The notes beneath the pieces are model-generated. The model worked only from the letters and a program-made list of their open reading frames with translations. It made no database searches and was not told where the DNA came from. The translations under genes were made by a program, and so were the position numbers. This document shows positions 45,087-55,374 of a DNA stretch of 64,000 bases, piece by piece. Numbering within the stretch: the stretch's first letter is position 1; the number at the start of each line of letters is the position of its first letter. This DNA is from Rugosimonospora africana (GTDB lineage: Bacteria; Actinomycetota; Actinomycetes; Mycobacteriales; Micromonosporaceae), in contig NZ_BONZ01000076.1 of the NCBI RefSeq assembly GCF_016862975.1, positions 1 through 64,000 on the forward strand, given 5' to 3'.

Positions 45087-46136
45087 GTGGATCGCGCGGA
45101 GACCGGCTGGAGCGCATCGACGCCGACTCCCCGATGGCGCTCGATACTGGACCGGGCACTGCTCGGCAACCATCCGCTCACCGAGGAGGAGCAGGCGCAG
45201 GCGCAGGGCTACCAGGTCGCGCCGGCCGCGCCGCCGATCGCCGAGCAGCGCCAGCCACCGCGCGTCGAGGCCGCGCCGCCGCCCCCCGGCTACGGCGGCC
45301 AGCTCGAGTGGCAGCCGGCCCAGCAGAGCGCCTCGGACCAGATGGTGGCCACCCTGCGGCGCGACTTCGGCCGACCGCGGGTGATCGCGTTCGCCAATCC
45401 GAAGGGCGGGGTCCACAAGACCACCGCGACGGTGCTCTGCGCGGCGACCATCGGCAGCGTGCGCGGTCGGGGCGTGCTGGCCTGGGACGACAACGAGTTG
45501 CGCGGCACGCTCGGGTTGCGTGCCGGCTCGGCGCGGCACGCCCGGACGATCCGGCACCTGATCGCCGACCTCACCATGATCGAGGTGGCCGAGGGGCCCG
45601 CGCTGCTCGAGCGGCTCGACGACTACCTGCGGCACGCCTCCGACGGGTCCTACGACGTACTGGCCGGCGAGGAGAGTCCCCGGTTCGCCCAGCGACTCGA
45701 TCCGCACACCGTCCGGCGGGTGATCGAGCTGTTGCGCCGGACCCATGACGTGATCTGCGTGGATACCGGTAACAACGTGGAGAGCACAAACTGGCAGACC
45801 GTCCTGCAGGCGGCCGACCAGCTGGTGATCACGTCGGTTCCCCGGGAGGACGCGGCGTTCACCGCCGACTGGATGCTCGACCTGCTCCATGAGTGGGGGA
45901 TGGGCCAGCTCGCGGAGCAGGCGGTGACCCTGCTGTCCTGCCCGACGCCGAACCCGTCGCCGCTGCTGGACGACCTGGCCAAGCACTTCGCCACCAGGAC
46001 CAGGGCGGTGGCGGTGGTACCGTACGACCCGGCGTTGGAGCCCGGGTCTTCGATCGAGTACCCGATGCTGAGGGCTTCGACGCGGAAGGCATGGCTGCAG
46101 GCGGCGGCTGTGATCGTGGAGAGGTTTGCCAGGTAA
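45087..46136 (+). CDS. ParA/MinD-like ATPase with altered P-loop
   Basis: 349 residues. A Pro/Gln-rich N-terminal region (1-95) precedes a deviant-Walker ATPase domain. The P-loop reads KGGVHKTT (residues 106-113), so the third Gly of KGGVGKTT is His110; the signature Lys106 and the Walker Lys111 remain. Switch-like blocks: AWDDNELRGTLG and VICVDTGNNVESTNWQTVLQAADQLVIT. GTG 45087 has TAGGAGG 7 nt upstream. No ParB gene is adjacent, so a role in positioning or secretion rather than chromosome partition is likely. Confidence 0.75.
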   Translation: MDRAETGWSASTPTPRWRSILDRALLGNHPLTEEEQAQAQGYQVAPAAPPIAEQRQPPRVEAAPPPPGYGGQLEWQPAQQSASDQMVATLRRDFGRPRVIAFANPKGGVHKTTATVLCAATIGSVRGRGVLAWDDNELRGTLGLRAGSARHARTIRHLIADLTMIEVAEGPALLERLDDYLRHASDGSYDVLAGEESPRFAQRLDPHTVRRVIELLRRTHDVICVDTGNNVESTNWQTVLQAADQLVITSVPREDAAFTADWMLDLLHEWGMGQLAEQAVTLLSCPTPNPSPLLDDLAKHFATRTRAVAVVPYDPALEPGSSIEYPMLRASTRKAWLQAAAVIVERFAR

Positions 46137-46153
46137 TTTCCAGGATGCGTTCC

Positions 46154-46159
46154 TACACT
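46154..46159 (+). promoter_or_regulatory. -10 box TACACT of a probable leaderless promoter for gtrA-like gene
   Basis: TACACT ends 6 nt before GTG 46166. No Shine-Dalgarno. Confidence 0.45.
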
Positions 46160-46165
46160 GCGATG

Positions 46166-46867
46166 GTGCCGGTTACCGATGCCCTCCTGAACAAGCTCCC
46201 GCGACCGCTGCGCGAGCTGCTCCGCCGCCACAATGAGCTGATCAAGTTCATGCTCGTCGGCGGAACCACGTTCATCATCGACACCGCGATCTTCCTGGGT
46301 CTCAAGTCGACTCTGCTGGAGTCGAAGCCGCTGACCGCGAAGGTCATCAGCACCACCGTCGCGACCGTGGTCTCCTACATCCTGAGCCGGCAGTGGTCGT
46401 TCCGGACCCGGGGCGGGCGGGCAAATCATCACGAAGCACTGCTGTTCTTCCTGATCAGTGCGATCGGTGTCGGGGTCACGGTGCTGCCGCTGGGGTTGTC
46501 CCGGTACGTCCTGCACCTGGACACCCCGAACGTGAGCCGCGTCACCCAGGAGATCGCCGACTTCGTCAGCGCGCAGATCCTCGGCACTCTGCTCGCGATG
46601 GTGTTCCGGTTCTGGGCGTTCCGCCGCTTCGTCTTCCCGCACGCCAACGCCCGGCCCCGCGACCGGGGCGAGCTCGAGCCGGAGGGCGGCGAGGTCCCCG
46701 CCGGGCGCCGGCTCGAGGAGGCCGACCTTCCCGATCTCGACTCCGTCGACCTGACCGCGGCCGAGCTGCTGGGCGACCCGTGGCCGGTGCCGGACAACAA
46801 GCGTCCGGAGACCGCGGGAGAGCTCCTGGATTCGGACACCGAGGACCCGCTGTCCACTCACTCCTGA
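46166..46867 (+). CDS. GtrA-family membrane protein
   Basis: 233 residues. Four helices between residues 28 and 150 carry the GtrA signature IKFMLVGGTTFIIDTAIFLGL, then VATVVSYILSRQWSFRT and ILGTLLAMVFRFWAFRRFVF. GtrA proteins are thought to move polyprenyl-linked sugars or aid wall polysaccharide assembly. A 75-residue acidic cytoplasmic tail follows. The start is GTG 46166 by the TACACT box; ATG 46163 or 46145 would add one or seven residues. Confidence 0.85.
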   Translation: MPVTDALLNKLPRPLRELLRRHNELIKFMLVGGTTFIIDTAIFLGLKSTLLESKPLTAKVISTTVATVVSYILSRQWSFRTRGGRANHHEALLFFLISAIGVGVTVLPLGLSRYVLHLDTPNVSRVTQEIADFVSAQILGTLLAMVFRFWAFRRFVFPHANARPRDRGELEPEGGEVPAGRRLEEADLPDLDSVDLTAAELLGDPWPVPDNKRPETAGELLDSDTEDPLSTHS

Positions 46868-46941
46868 CCGGAGCACCTCACCGGCCCACGACCGGTCGCC
46901 GGATGCCGCGCGGCCGGGACAGAACTGTCGGCCGGCGGGGA

Positions 46942-46947
46942 TAGGCT
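46942..46947 (+). promoter_or_regulatory. -10 box TAGGCT upstream of dnaE
   Basis: TAGGCT 34 bp before the dnaE ATG. No good -35. Confidence 0.35.
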
Positions 46948-46981
46948 CTTCGTCGCACGTCAGGTCAGGAGGAGGTGCCCG

Positions 46982-49900
46982 ATGAACGATTCCTTCGTCC
47001 ACCTGCACGTACACACCGAATACTCGATGCTCGACGGTGCCGCGCGGCTGAAGGACCTGTTCGCGGAGACCAAGCGCATGGGCATGCCCGCGCTGGCGAT
47101 GACCGACCACGGCAACCTCTACGGGGCCTACGACTTCTACAAGCAGGCGACCGCTGCCGGGATCAAACCGATCGTCGGCATGGAGGCATACCTGACGCCG
47201 GGCACCGCCCGCCAGGACAAGAGCCGGGTGCGGTGGGCCGAGGGCGGCGAAAACGACGTCTCCGGCGGCGGCGCCTACACCCACATGACCATGCTCGCGG
47301 CCGACGCCGACGGGCTGCGCAACCTGTTCCGGCTCGGTTCGCGCGCAAGCCTCGAGGGCTACTACTACAAGCCCCGCGCCGATCGGGAGTTGCTGGCGGA
47401 ACACGGCAAGGGTGTCATCGCGACCACCGGCTGCCCGTCCGGTGAGATCCAGACCTGGCTGCGCATCGGCGACTTCGAGCGGGCCTGCCAGGCGGCTTCC
47501 GACTTCCGCGACATCTTCGGCCCGGACAACTTCTATCTGGAGCTGATGGAGCACGGGCTCGACATCGAGACCCGGGTCCGGGCCGACCTGCTCCGGCTCG
47601 GTGAACGGCTCAAGCTGCGCCCCATCGCCACCAACGACCTGCACTACACGCACGCGGCCGACGCGCAGGCGCACGAGGTGCTGCTGTGCGTCCAATCCGG
47701 CTCGACGCTGGCCGACCCCAAGCGGTTCAGGCTCGACGCGCACGACTTCTACCTCAAGTCGCCGCAAGAGATGCGCGCGCTGTGGGACGCGCAGCTGCCG
47801 CAAGCCTGCGACAACACGCTGGAGATCGCGGAGCGGATCGGCGACTACTCGTCCGTGTTCGCGCCCCGCGAGCTGATGCCGCGGTTCCCGGTGCCGCCGG
47901 GCGAGACCGAGGAGTCCTGGCTGCGCAAGGAGGTCGCCCGGGGGATGGCCCGGCGGTTCCCGGGCGGCGTGCCGGAGAAATACCGGCAGCAGTGCGAGTA
48001 CGAGCTGGGTGTCATCCTCCAGATGGGCTTCCCGGGATACTTCCTGGTCGTCGCCGACCTGGTCGCGCACGCCAAGGAGGTGGGCATCCGGGTCGGGCCG
48101 GGCCGTGGCTCGGCCGCCGGCGCGTTGATCGCCTGGGCGCTGGGCATCACCGAGCTAGACCCGCTGGCGCACGGTCTGGTCTTCGAGCGGTTCCTCAACC
48201 CGGAGCGGATCTCCATGCCGGACATCGACATGGACTTCGACGATCGCCGGCGCGGCGACATGATCCGGTACGCCACCGAGCGGTACGGCGAGGAGCGGGT
48301 GGCGCAGATCGTCACGTACGGGACGATCAAGGCCAAGGCGGCGGTGAAGGACGCGGCCCGGGTGCTCGGGTACCCGTTCGCTCTCGGCGACCGGATCACC
48401 AAGGCGATGCCGCCGGCCGTGATGGGCAAGGACGTCCCGCTGTCCGGCATCTTCGACCCGGGCCACCCGCGCTACCCGGAGGCCACGGAGTTCCGCCAGC
48501 TCTACGAGGCCGAGTCCGATGTGCAGCGGGTGGTCGACACCGCGCGCGGGCTGGAGGGGCTCAAGCGACAGGTGGGCGTGCACGCGGCCGGCGTGATCCT
48601 GTCCCGGGAACCGCTGCTGGACGTCATTCCGATCTGGCGGCGCGAGCAGGACGGCGCGGTGATCACCCAGTTCGACATGGGTGCCTGCGAAACCATGGGC
48701 CTGCTCAAGATGGACTTCCTGGGCCTGCGCAACCTGACCATCCTCGACGACTGCCTGGAGGCGGTGAAGGAGAACCGGGGCGTCGAGCTGGTCCTGGAAG
48801 ACCTGCCGCTGAACGACAAGCCGACCTACGAGCTGCTGGCGCGCGGCGACACGCTGGGCGTGTTCCAACTCGACGGCGGGCCGATGCGCTCGCTGCTGCG
48901 CTCGATGGCACCCGACAACTTCGAGGACATCTCCGCCGTCGGCGCGCTGTACCGGCCCGGGCCGATGGGTGCCAACTCGCACAACGAGTACGCGGACCGC
49001 AAGAACAACCGCAAGCCGGTCGTACCGATCCACCCGGAGCTGGCCGAGCCGCTGGCCGAGATCCTGTCGGACACCTACGGCCTGATCGTCTACCAGGAAC
49101 AGGTCATGGCGATCGCGCAGAAGCTGGCCGGCTACTCGCTCGGCAAGGCCGACCTGCTGCGCCGCGCGATGGGCAAGAAGAAGAAGGAGATCCTCGACAA
49201 GGAGTTCGAGCCGTTCGCGGCCGGCATGCGGGCAAACGGATACAGCGACGGCGCGATCAAGACGATCTGGGACATCCTCGTTCCGTTCTCCGACTACGCG
49301 TTCAACAAGGCGCACTCCGCGGCATACGGCATGGTGTCCTACTGGACCGCATACCTGAAGGCCAACTACCCCGCCGAGTACATGGCGGCGCTGCTCACCA
49401 GCGTCGGCGACGACAAGGACAAGTCCGCGGTCTATCTGGCCGAGTGCCGGCGGATGGGCATCAAGGTCCTCCCGCCGGACGTGAACGAGTCCAACGCCCG
49501 GTTCGCCGCGGTCGGCGAGGACATCCGGTTCGGTCTCGCGGCCGTGCGCAACGTGGGCACGAACGTCGTCGAGTCGATCCGCCGGCGCCGCCGGGAAAAG
49601 GGCGCGTACACCGACTTCTACGACTACCTGCGCAAGGTCGACGCGGTCGCCTGCAACAAGAAGACCGTCGAATCTCTGATCAAGGCGGGTGCCTTCGACT
49701 CGCTGGGCCACACCCGCAAGGGGCTGCTCGCCGTACACGCCGACGCGATCGACGCGTTCCTGGACGTCAAGCGCAACGAGGCGGTCGGCCAGTACGACCT
49801 GTTCGGGTCCATGTTCGACGACCCGGCCCAGGAGCAGGAGCCCAGCCTGGTCGTGACGCCGCCGATCCCGACCACCGAGTGGGACAAGGCCGACCGGCTC

Positions 49901-50503
49901 GCGTTCGAGCGGGAGATGCTCGGCCTCTACGTCTCCGATCACCCGTTGTTTGGGCTGGAGCACGTGCTGATCGGGGCGGCGGACCGGGCGATCTCGGCGT
50001 TGTCCGAGGAGGGTGCGGTCGCCGACGGCCAGGTGCTCACGCTCGCCGGGATCCTCTCCGGTGTCCAGCGCCGGATCACCAAGCAGGGCCGGGCGTGGGC
50101 CAGCGCGACGCTGGAGGACCTGGAGGGCGCCGTGGAGGTGCTCTTCTTCCCCAACACGTACGAGCTGGTCGGGCAGTACATCGCCGAGGACGCGATCGTG
50201 GTCGTCAAGGGGCGGGTGGACCGGCGTGACGAACAGCCCCGGCTCATGGCGATGGACCTGTCGATCCCGGACATCACCCAGCCGGACGACGCCAAACCGG
50301 TGGTTGTCGCGCTGCCGCCGTCGCGGTGCACCCCGCCGCTGGTGGAGCGGCTGGTCGAGGTGCTCTCCAGTCACCCGGGCGGGGCCGAGGTGCACCTGCG
50401 GGTCAACCGGCACGTGCTGCGGGTCAACCCACGGGTCTCTTCGACCCCCGCGTTGATGGCAGACCTGAAGGCGCTGCTGGGCCCGAGTGCGGTCACCGGA
50501 TGA
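46982..50503 (+). CDS. dnaE: Replicative DNA polymerase III alpha subunit
   Basis: 1173 residues. The N-terminal PHP domain starts [19 protein letters not shown]. Catalytic palm: [17 protein letters not shown], the Asp pair in [17 protein letters not shown] and [16 protein letters not shown]. Then [41 protein letters not shown], helix-hairpin-helix and OB fold ([39 protein letters not shown]). FNKAHS and full length mark the essential replicase. ATG 46982 has AGGAGGAGG upstream. Confidence 0.98.
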   Translation: MNDSFVHLHVHTEYSMLDGAARLKDLFAETKRMGMPALAMTDHGNLYGAYDFYKQATAAGIKPIVGMEAYLTPGTARQDKSRVRWAEGGENDVSGGGAYTHMTMLAADADGLRNLFRLGSRASLEGYYYKPRADRELLAEHGKGVIATTGCPSGEIQTWLRIGDFERACQAASDFRDIFGPDNFYLELMEHGLDIETRVRADLLRLGERLKLRPIATNDLHYTHAADAQAHEVLLCVQSGSTLADPKRFRLDAHDFYLKSPQEMRALWDAQLPQACDNTLEIAERIGDYSSVFAPRELMPRFPVPPGETEESWLRKEVARGMARRFPGGVPEKYRQQCEYELGVILQMGFPGYFLVVADLVAHAKEVGIRVGPGRGSAAGALIAWALGITELDPLAHGLVFERFLNPERISMPDIDMDFDDRRRGDMIRYATERYGEERVAQIVTYGTIKAKAAVKDAARVLGYPFALGDRITKAMPPAVMGKDVPLSGIFDPGHPRYPEATEFRQLYEAESDVQRVVDTARGLEGLKRQVGVHAAGVILSREPLLDVIPIWRREQDGAVITQFDMGACETMGLLKMDFLGLRNLTILDDCLEAVKENRGVELVLEDLPLNDKPTYELLARGDTLGVFQLDGGPMRSLLRSMAPDNFEDISAVGALYRPGPMGANSHNEYADRKNNRKPVVPIHPELAEPLAEILSDTYGLIVYQEQVMAIAQKLAGYSLGKADLLRRAMGKKKKEILDKEFEPFAAGMRANGYSDGAIKTIWDILVPFSDYAFNKAHSAAYGMVSYWTAYLKANYPAEYMAALLTSVGDDKDKSAVYLAECRRMGIKVLPPDVNESNARFAAVGEDIRFGLAAVRNVGTNVVESIRRRRREKGAYTDFYDYLRKVDAVACNKKTVESLIKAGAFDSLGHTRKGLLAVHADAIDAFLDVKRNEAVGQYDLFGSMFDDPAQEQEPSLVVTPPIPTTEWDKADRLAFEREMLGLYVSDHPLFGLEHVLIGAADRAISALSEEGAVADGQVLTLAGILSGVQRRITKQGRAWASATLEDLEGAVEVLFFPNTYELVGQYIAEDAIVVVKGRVDRRDEQPRLMAMDLSIPDITQPDDAKPVVVALPPSRCTPPLVERLVEVLSSHPGGAEVHLRVNRHVLRVNPRVSSTPALMADLKALLGPSAVTG

Positions 50504-50618
50504 CGGCGCCGGGCGCTGGGCGCGGCCGGTCGCGGCCGCCCGGGGGATCGAAGCGGGTGCCCACCTCCGTGACGGCCCGGCTACGCCGGCCATGCCCCTG
50601 GCGTGAAAGGATTTCGGC

Positions 50619-51530
50619 GTGAGCACCCCAATCCCAGACCCCGACGGCACCGGGTCGGACGCCGCGGAGGACGGACCGGGCGAGCCGGGCGACCGGCCGG
50701 CGGGTGTCGGCCCGGCGTCGACCACCCCCTCACCAGCGATCGGCGGATGGCACGTGCCCGACGCGGGCGCCGACGTCCCGGAGCCCGCGGCGCTGGCCGT
50801 GCCGATCATTCCGGAGGGTCCGGCCGAGCCGGAGCGGACCTCCCGGCTCTCCGAGATACTGCTCGCCGTCGGGGTGGCCGCACTGATCACCGCACTGGGC
50901 TTCCCGCTGGGCTGGCTCTGGTCGGCCGCCGCGCCGTGGATCCCAGCCGAGAAAGTCCCGCGCGCCGCGGTGCTCGCCCAGCCGGAGCAGGAGCAGATCA
51001 TCGCCGACGAGGGCTGGTACCTGCTGATCACGGTCGTGGCCGGGCTGGTCCTCGCCCTGCTGGCGTGGATCCTCCTGCGTCGCCACCGGGGAGTGTTCAT
51101 GGTGCTCGGACTCGCTGTCGGCGGGGTGCTGGGCGGAGTGCTGACGCTGAAGTTCGGGCACCACATCGGGACCCACCACTTCAAGAACCTGGTGGCGAAC
51201 GCGCCGGTCGGGACCCAGTTCCCGGCTCCGGTCAACCTGCGGGTCCAGCAGATCGGACTGTGGCACCACTGGCTGCCGTACGCCCGGGGCGACGTACTGG
51301 CCCTGGCGATCACCGCGACCGCGCTCTACGTGTTGCTGGCCGGCTTCTCGGCGCACCCGTCACTGCGCGGGCCGGACCCGCAGCAGCCCGGCGTCCCGGT
51401 CTACGACCTGCCCATCGACGGGTATCCGGGGCCGGGCACCGAGCCACGGGCCATGGAGGCGGGCACCGGGCCGTCGATCGGCGGCGCGACCGGGCCGACC
51501 GGTCCGGTCGTGCTCAGTTCGGACTCGTAG
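50619..51530 (+). CDS. Four-helix membrane protein, possibly DUF2567-like
   Basis: 303 residues. A disordered Pro/Gly-rich N-terminus (1-75) precedes helices at about 80-100, 128-150, 155-175 and 225-245. The loop EQEQIIADEGWYLLITVVAG between helices 1 and 2 recalls the DUF2567 group, but this is weak. GTG 50619 has AAAGGA upstream. The 3' end overlaps the convergent LON-domain gene by 17 bp. Function unknown. Confidence 0.65.
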   Translation: MSTPIPDPDGTGSDAAEDGPGEPGDRPAGVGPASTTPSPAIGGWHVPDAGADVPEPAALAVPIIPEGPAEPERTSRLSEILLAVGVAALITALGFPLGWLWSAAAPWIPAEKVPRAAVLAQPEQEQIIADEGWYLLITVVAGLVLALLAWILLRRHRGVFMVLGLAVGGVLGGVLTLKFGHHIGTHHFKNLVANAPVGTQFPAPVNLRVQQIGLWHHWLPYARGDVLALAITATALYVLLAGFSAHPSLRGPDPQQPGVPVYDLPIDGYPGPGTEPRAMEAGTGPSIGGATGPTGPVVLSSDS

Positions 51531-52194
51531 ACACCGCCAGCTCGGTCAGCGGCACCGGAACCGCCCGGATCCGGGTCAGCAGCGCGATCTCCCGGTTCAG
51601 CAGCGTGCGCTCGGTCCGCAGCCGGCTCGTCGTGTCCGGGCTGGCCAGCAACCCCTGCCGGTCGGACAGGGGCAGCGCCGTCGTCGCGGCGATCAGGTGT
51701 GACAGCACGGTCGCCTCCTCGGGCAGCTGCTCACCCTCCCGATCGGGCCGGATCAGCCGCAGGTAGCGCTGGAACAACTCGAGCAGCCCGGGAACCAGCC
51801 GGTCGGCGTTGGTGGCCGAGTCCTCCGGCTCATCCAGCCAATTGACCTTGGCTACCAGGTACGGCTCGGTGGTGCGGTCGACCTGTTCGATCCGGAACCG
51901 TCGGTGCCCGACCGTGACCAGGTCGAACTGGCCGTCCGGGTGCTCGGTCACCTGCCGGATCTGCGCCGTGCAGCCCACCTCGTGCAGAGTCAGTGAATCG
52001 TTGGCTCCGGCGTGGTGGTCGACTTCCCAGCCGCGTTCGATGGCGACCACGCCGAACTCCCGGGGCGAACCCTCCGGCAGTGCGGTCAGGTGGCGGACGA
52101 GCGCGCGGTAGCGCTCCTCGAACACGTGCAGCGGCAGTACGAGCCCGGGGAAGAGCACCGTTCCCAGGGGGAAGAGGGGCAGCTCGTCGGTCAC
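51514..52194 (-). CDS. LON N-terminal substrate-binding domain protein
   Basis: 226 residues. It consists only of the Lon N-domain: ELPLFPLGTVLFPGLVLPLHVFEERYRALV, FGVVAIERGWE, VGCTAQIRQVTEHPDGQFDLVTVGHRRFRI. No ATPase or protease part. Such stand-alone proteins are common in actinobacteria, with no settled function. The start is GTG 52194, about 77 bp from the divergent SRPBCC gene. Confidence 0.9.
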   Translation of the reverse strand: MTDELPLFPLGTVLFPGLVLPLHVFEERYRALVRHLTALPEGSPREFGVVAIERGWEVDHHAGANDSLTLHEVGCTAQIRQVTEHPDGQFDLVTVGHRRFRIEQVDRTTEPYLVAKVNWLDEPEDSATNADRLVPGLLELFQRYLRLIRPDREGEQLPEEATVLSHLIAATTALPLSDRQGLLASPDTTSRLRTERTLLNREIALLTRIRAVPVPLTELAVSTSPN

Positions 52195-52236
52195 CCGCCG
52201 AGCGTATCTGAGTCGGGTACCGGCGTATTTTATAAG

Positions 52237-52270
52237 TTGTTGTTTTTCTAAGCCCCTGCCTATATTAGGC
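52237..52270 (+). promoter_or_regulatory. Promoter with overlapping palindrome before SRPBCC gene
   Basis: TTGTTG (52237-52242), 18-bp spacer, TATATT (52261-52266), ATG 5 nt later. The palindrome GCCTA-TAT-TAGGC (52258-52270) covers the -10 and the start of transcription. The 52225-52270 stretch is the most AT-rich of its neighbourhood. Confidence 0.65.
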
Positions 52271-52271
52271 C

Positions 52272-52766
52272 ATGCCCAATCTCGCCAGTGAGATCACGCG
52301 CGTGGCCGGGGGAGCGCAGTTGCGCCTCCGGCGGGAGTACCCCAGCGACGTCGAGGATGTCTGGTCGGCGATCACGGAGCCGGAGCGGCTCGGCCGCTGG
52401 CTGGGCACGATCGACCTGATCGGCGGCGCGGGCAGGCTGGTCCTGGGAGACGGTGAGGACGAGTACGCGGACATCGTGGTCACCGAGTGCACCCGACCGC
52501 GCCGGATCGTCCTGGACTGGACATACGCCGGCGCCTCGACGACGCGCCTGCTGGTGACCCTGACGCGGGACCCGTCCGGGCGCACCAGCGCGGTGCTGGA
52601 GCACACCTTCCCGGCCACCGAACCTGCCCGGCTGGCCGGGCAGGGCTGCGGCTGGGAACACTACGTCGACAGCCTGGCCGCCCACCTGGCCGGCGAGTCG
52701 TTGCCCGACTTCGCCGACTACTACCCGGCGAAGCTCGACCAGTGGCGGGCCGTCGCCGCCCGCTGA
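52272..52766 (+). CDS. SRPBCC/AHSA1-family ligand-binding protein
   Basis: 164 residues. The START-like fold shows in LRLRREYPSDVEDVWSAITEPERLGRWLG, IVVTECTRPRRIVLDWTYAG and the C-terminal GCGWEHYVDSLAAHL helix. Small AHSA1-type proteins bind hydrophobic ligands and are often under an ArsR repressor; no such gene is adjacent, but a palindrome covers the -10. ATG 52272 is probably leaderless. Confidence 0.88.
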   Translation: MPNLASEITRVAGGAQLRLRREYPSDVEDVWSAITEPERLGRWLGTIDLIGGAGRLVLGDGEDEYADIVVTECTRPRRIVLDWTYAGASTTRLLVTLTRDPSGRTSAVLEHTFPATEPARLAGQGCGWEHYVDSLAAHLAGESLPDFADYYPAKLDQWRAVAAR

Positions 52767-52779
52767 CCGTGACCGGCGG

Positions 52780-52833
52780 GTCAGCGTCCGCCCATCCCGG
52801 CAGCCGGTCGGCGTCCGCCCACCCCGGCGGCCC
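52780..52833. repeat. 27-bp imperfect direct repeat downstream of SRPBCC gene
   Basis: Two 27-bp units (52780-52806, 52807-52833) sharing GCGTCCGCCCA-CCCGGC, 13 bp after the stop. The remaining gap to 52953 holds no gene. Confidence 0.7.
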
Positions 52834-52953
52834 GGTGCGGACCGGAGCGGCGGGCCGATCGGGTCGCTGAGGGCGACGGGATCCTGACGTCCGGTCGGTG
52901 TCCTTCGCGTCTCAACGCGTGGGCGTGGCCGGTTGGTCCGGATCGTGGCCGCC

Positions 52954-52959
52954 TACACT
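52954..52959 (+). promoter_or_regulatory. -10 box TACACT of a probable leaderless promoter for the his operon
   Basis: TACACT ends 7 nt before GTG 52967. No Shine-Dalgarno and no leader peptide with His codons, so control is not by the classical his attenuator. Confidence 0.5.
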
Positions 52960-52966
52960 TGCCAGC

Positions 52967-54298
52967 GTGTTGAACCGCATCGACCTGCGCATACCCGCCG
53001 GTGGGCTGCCCGGCGGGGCGGACCTGCACCGGCTGCTGCCCCGCGCGGGGCTCGACGTGACGGTCGCCACCGAACAGGTGCGACCGCTGGTCGAGGCGGT
53101 CCGTGAGCATGGCTCCCGTGGGGTGGTCGAGGCGACCCAGCGGCTGGACGGGGTGACGCTGGCTGCCCTGCGGGTACCGGCGGCGAAGCTCAGTGAGGCG
53201 GCGGAAGCGCTCGATCCCGCTCTGCGGGCCGCACTGGAGACGTCGATCGCGCGGGCCCGGACGGTGCACGCCGACCAGCGCCGGCCGGACGTGACCACCG
53301 AGTTGACGGCCGGCGGGACGGTGACGCAGCACTGGCGCCCGGTACGGCGGGTCGGACTCTACGTTCCCGGCGGGCTGGCTGTGTATCCGTCCAGCGTCGT
53401 GATGAACGTGGTGCCCGCCCAGGTGGCCGGCGTCGAGTCGATCGCGGTCACCAGCCCGCCGCAGCGTGAGACCGGCCTGCCGCACCCGCACATCCTGGCC
53501 GCCTGCGCGCTGCTGGGCGTCGAGGAGGTATACGCGGTCGGCGGAGCGCAGGCGATCGCCATGCTGGCGTACGGCACCGAGGAGTCGGAGCCGGTCGACC
53601 TGATCACCGGGCCCGGCAACGTCTGGGTCACCGCGGCCAAGCGGCTCGTGCGCGGCGTGGTCGGCATCGACGCCGAGGCCGGCCCCACCGAGATCGCGGT
53701 CCTGGCCGACGACACCGCCGATCCGCGACACGTCGCGGCCGACCTGATCAGTCAGGCCGAGCACGACCCGCTGGCGGCCAGCGTGCTGGTCACCACGTCG
53801 CCCGAGCTGCTGGAGGCGGTCGAGCGGGAGCTGGCGGTGCAGGTGGCGGCGACCAAGCACGCCGAGCGGATCGGCCAGGCGCTCACCGGGACACAGTCCG
53901 CGGCCGTACTCGTCGAGGACATCGAGGCCGGGCTGCGGGTGGTGGACGCGTACGCGGCCGAGCACCTGGAGATTCAGACCCGGGAGCCGCGCGCCGTGGC
54001 CGAGCGGGTGCGCAACGCGGGCGCCATCTTCGTCGGCGCGTGGTCGCCGGTCTCGCTGGGCGACTACTGCGCCGGCTCCAACCACGTCCTGCCCACCGGT
54101 GGCTGTGCCCGGCACTCCTCCGGCCTCTCGGTGCAGACGTTCCTGCGCGGCGTGCAGCTGATCGAGTACGACGAGCACGCCCTGCGCGGCGTCGCCGAGT
54201 ACGTGGTGACGCTCGCCGGTGCCGAGGACCTCCCGGCGCACGGGCAGGCTGTGACCGCACGATTCGCGGCTGAGTCGACCGAGGGGAGCGTCGGGTGA
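52967..54298 (+). CDS. hisD: Histidinol dehydrogenase
   Basis: 443 residues. Oxidises histidinol to histidine, the last two steps. Blocks: [90 protein letters not shown] and zinc ligands in the [20 protein letters not shown] region. GTG 52967 fits the TACACT box. It is the first gene of hisDCB-orf-H-orf-priA-F. hisG, hisE and hisI are elsewhere. Confidence 0.96.
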   Translation: MLNRIDLRIPAGGLPGGADLHRLLPRAGLDVTVATEQVRPLVEAVREHGSRGVVEATQRLDGVTLAALRVPAAKLSEAAEALDPALRAALETSIARARTVHADQRRPDVTTELTAGGTVTQHWRPVRRVGLYVPGGLAVYPSSVVMNVVPAQVAGVESIAVTSPPQRETGLPHPHILAACALLGVEEVYAVGGAQAIAMLAYGTEESEPVDLITGPGNVWVTAAKRLVRGVVGIDAEAGPTEIAVLADDTADPRHVAADLISQAEHDPLAASVLVTTSPELLEAVERELAVQVAATKHAERIGQALTGTQSAAVLVEDIEAGLRVVDAYAAEHLEIQTREPRAVAERVRNAGAIFVGAWSPVSLGDYCAGSNHVLPTGGCARHSSGLSVQTFLRGVQLIEYDEHALRGVAEYVVTLAGAEDLPAHGQAVTARFAAESTEGSVG

Positions 54299-55374
54299 GC
54301 GTCGCCGACCTGAACGGACTGCCGATCCGGGACGAGCTGCGTGGGATGAGCCCGTACGGGGCGCCTCAGCTGGCGGTCTCGGTGCGGCTGAACACGAACG
54401 AGAACTCGTACCCGCTGCCGGACGAGGTGGTGACCGCGGTCGCGAAGGCGCTGGCCGTGGCCGTACGGGACGTGAACCGTTACCCGGACCGGGACGCCGT
54501 CGCGCTGCGGGCCGGGCTGGCCGGGTACCTGGGCCACGGGCTGGATGTCAGCCGGATCTGGGCGGCCAACGGCTCCAACGAGGTGCAGCAGCAGCTGCTC
54601 CAGGCGTTCGGCGGCCCGGGGCGCAGCGCGCTCGGGTTCACCCCGGCTTACTCGATGCACCCGCTGCTCGCCACCGCGACCGGCACGCGCTGGATCGACG
54701 GCAAGCGCGATGCCGACTTCGGCCTGAAGGCCGGGGACGTGGCCGCGCAGATCCGTGAGCACCGGCCAGACGTCGTGTTCCTCTGCTCGCCGAACAACCC
54801 GACCGGCACCGCGCTGCCGCTGGACGTGGTGTCCGCGGCGCTCGACACGGCGCCCGGCATGGTGGTCGTGGACGAGGCGTACGCGGAGTTCAGCCGCCCC
54901 GGTACGCCCAGCGCGCTGGACCTGCTGCCCGGGCACCAGCGGCTGGTGGTGACGCGCACGATGAGCAAGGCGTTCGCTCTGGCCGGTGTCCGGCTCGGAT
55001 ACCTGGCCGCCGATCCGGCGGTGGTGGACGCCGTCCAGCTGGTCCGGCTGCCGTACCACCTCTCGGCACTCACCCAGGCGGCCGGGCAGGCCGCGCTGGA
55101 GCACGCGGAGGTCCTGCTGCGCACGGTCGAGGCCGTCAAGGAGCAGCGTGACCGGATCGTGGCGACGCTGCGCGCGTACGGGCTGACCGTCGCGGACAGC
55201 GACGCGAACTTCGTCCTCTTCGGAGAGTTCCGTGACCAGAAGGCGGTGTGGCAGGCGTTGCTGACCCGCGACGTGCTGGTCCGCGACGTGGGGCTGCGCG
55301 GCTGGCTGCGGGTCACCGCCGGCACGCCGGCGGAGACGGATGCCTTCCTGGCGGCGATGAAGGAGTTGGTGTGA
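54295..55374 (+). CDS. hisC: Histidinol-phosphate aminotransferase
   Basis: 359 residues, class I/II PLP aminotransferase. Blocks: [59 protein letters not shown] and the PLP lysine in [19 protein letters not shown] 54295 follows GAGGGGAG and overlaps the hisD stop by 4 bases. Confidence 0.96.
   Translation: MSVADLNGLPIRDELRGMSPYGAPQLAVSVRLNTNENSYPLPDEVVTAVAKALAVAVRDVNRYPDRDAVALRAGLAGYLGHGLDVSRIWAANGSNEVQQQLLQAFGGPGRSALGFTPAYSMHPLLATATGTRWIDGKRDADFGLKAGDVAAQIREHRPDVVFLCSPNNPTGTALPLDVVSAALDTAPGMVVVDEAYAEFSRPGTPSALDLLPGHQRLVVTRTMSKAFALAGVRLGYLAADPAVVDAVQLVRLPYHLSALTQAAGQAALEHAEVLLRTVEAVKEQRDRIVATLRAYGLTVADSDANFVLFGEFRDQKAVWQALLTRDVLVRDVGLRGWLRVTAGTPAETDAFLAAMKELV

Noticed and set aside
48155-51313. 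Very long minus-strand open frame (over 1,000 codons) opposite dnaE
   Set aside because: It mirrors a GC-rich gene on the other strand, contains no domain motifs, and dnaE is unmistakable. The same holds for long antisense frames at 2373-4238, 5452-6846 and 14849-16048.
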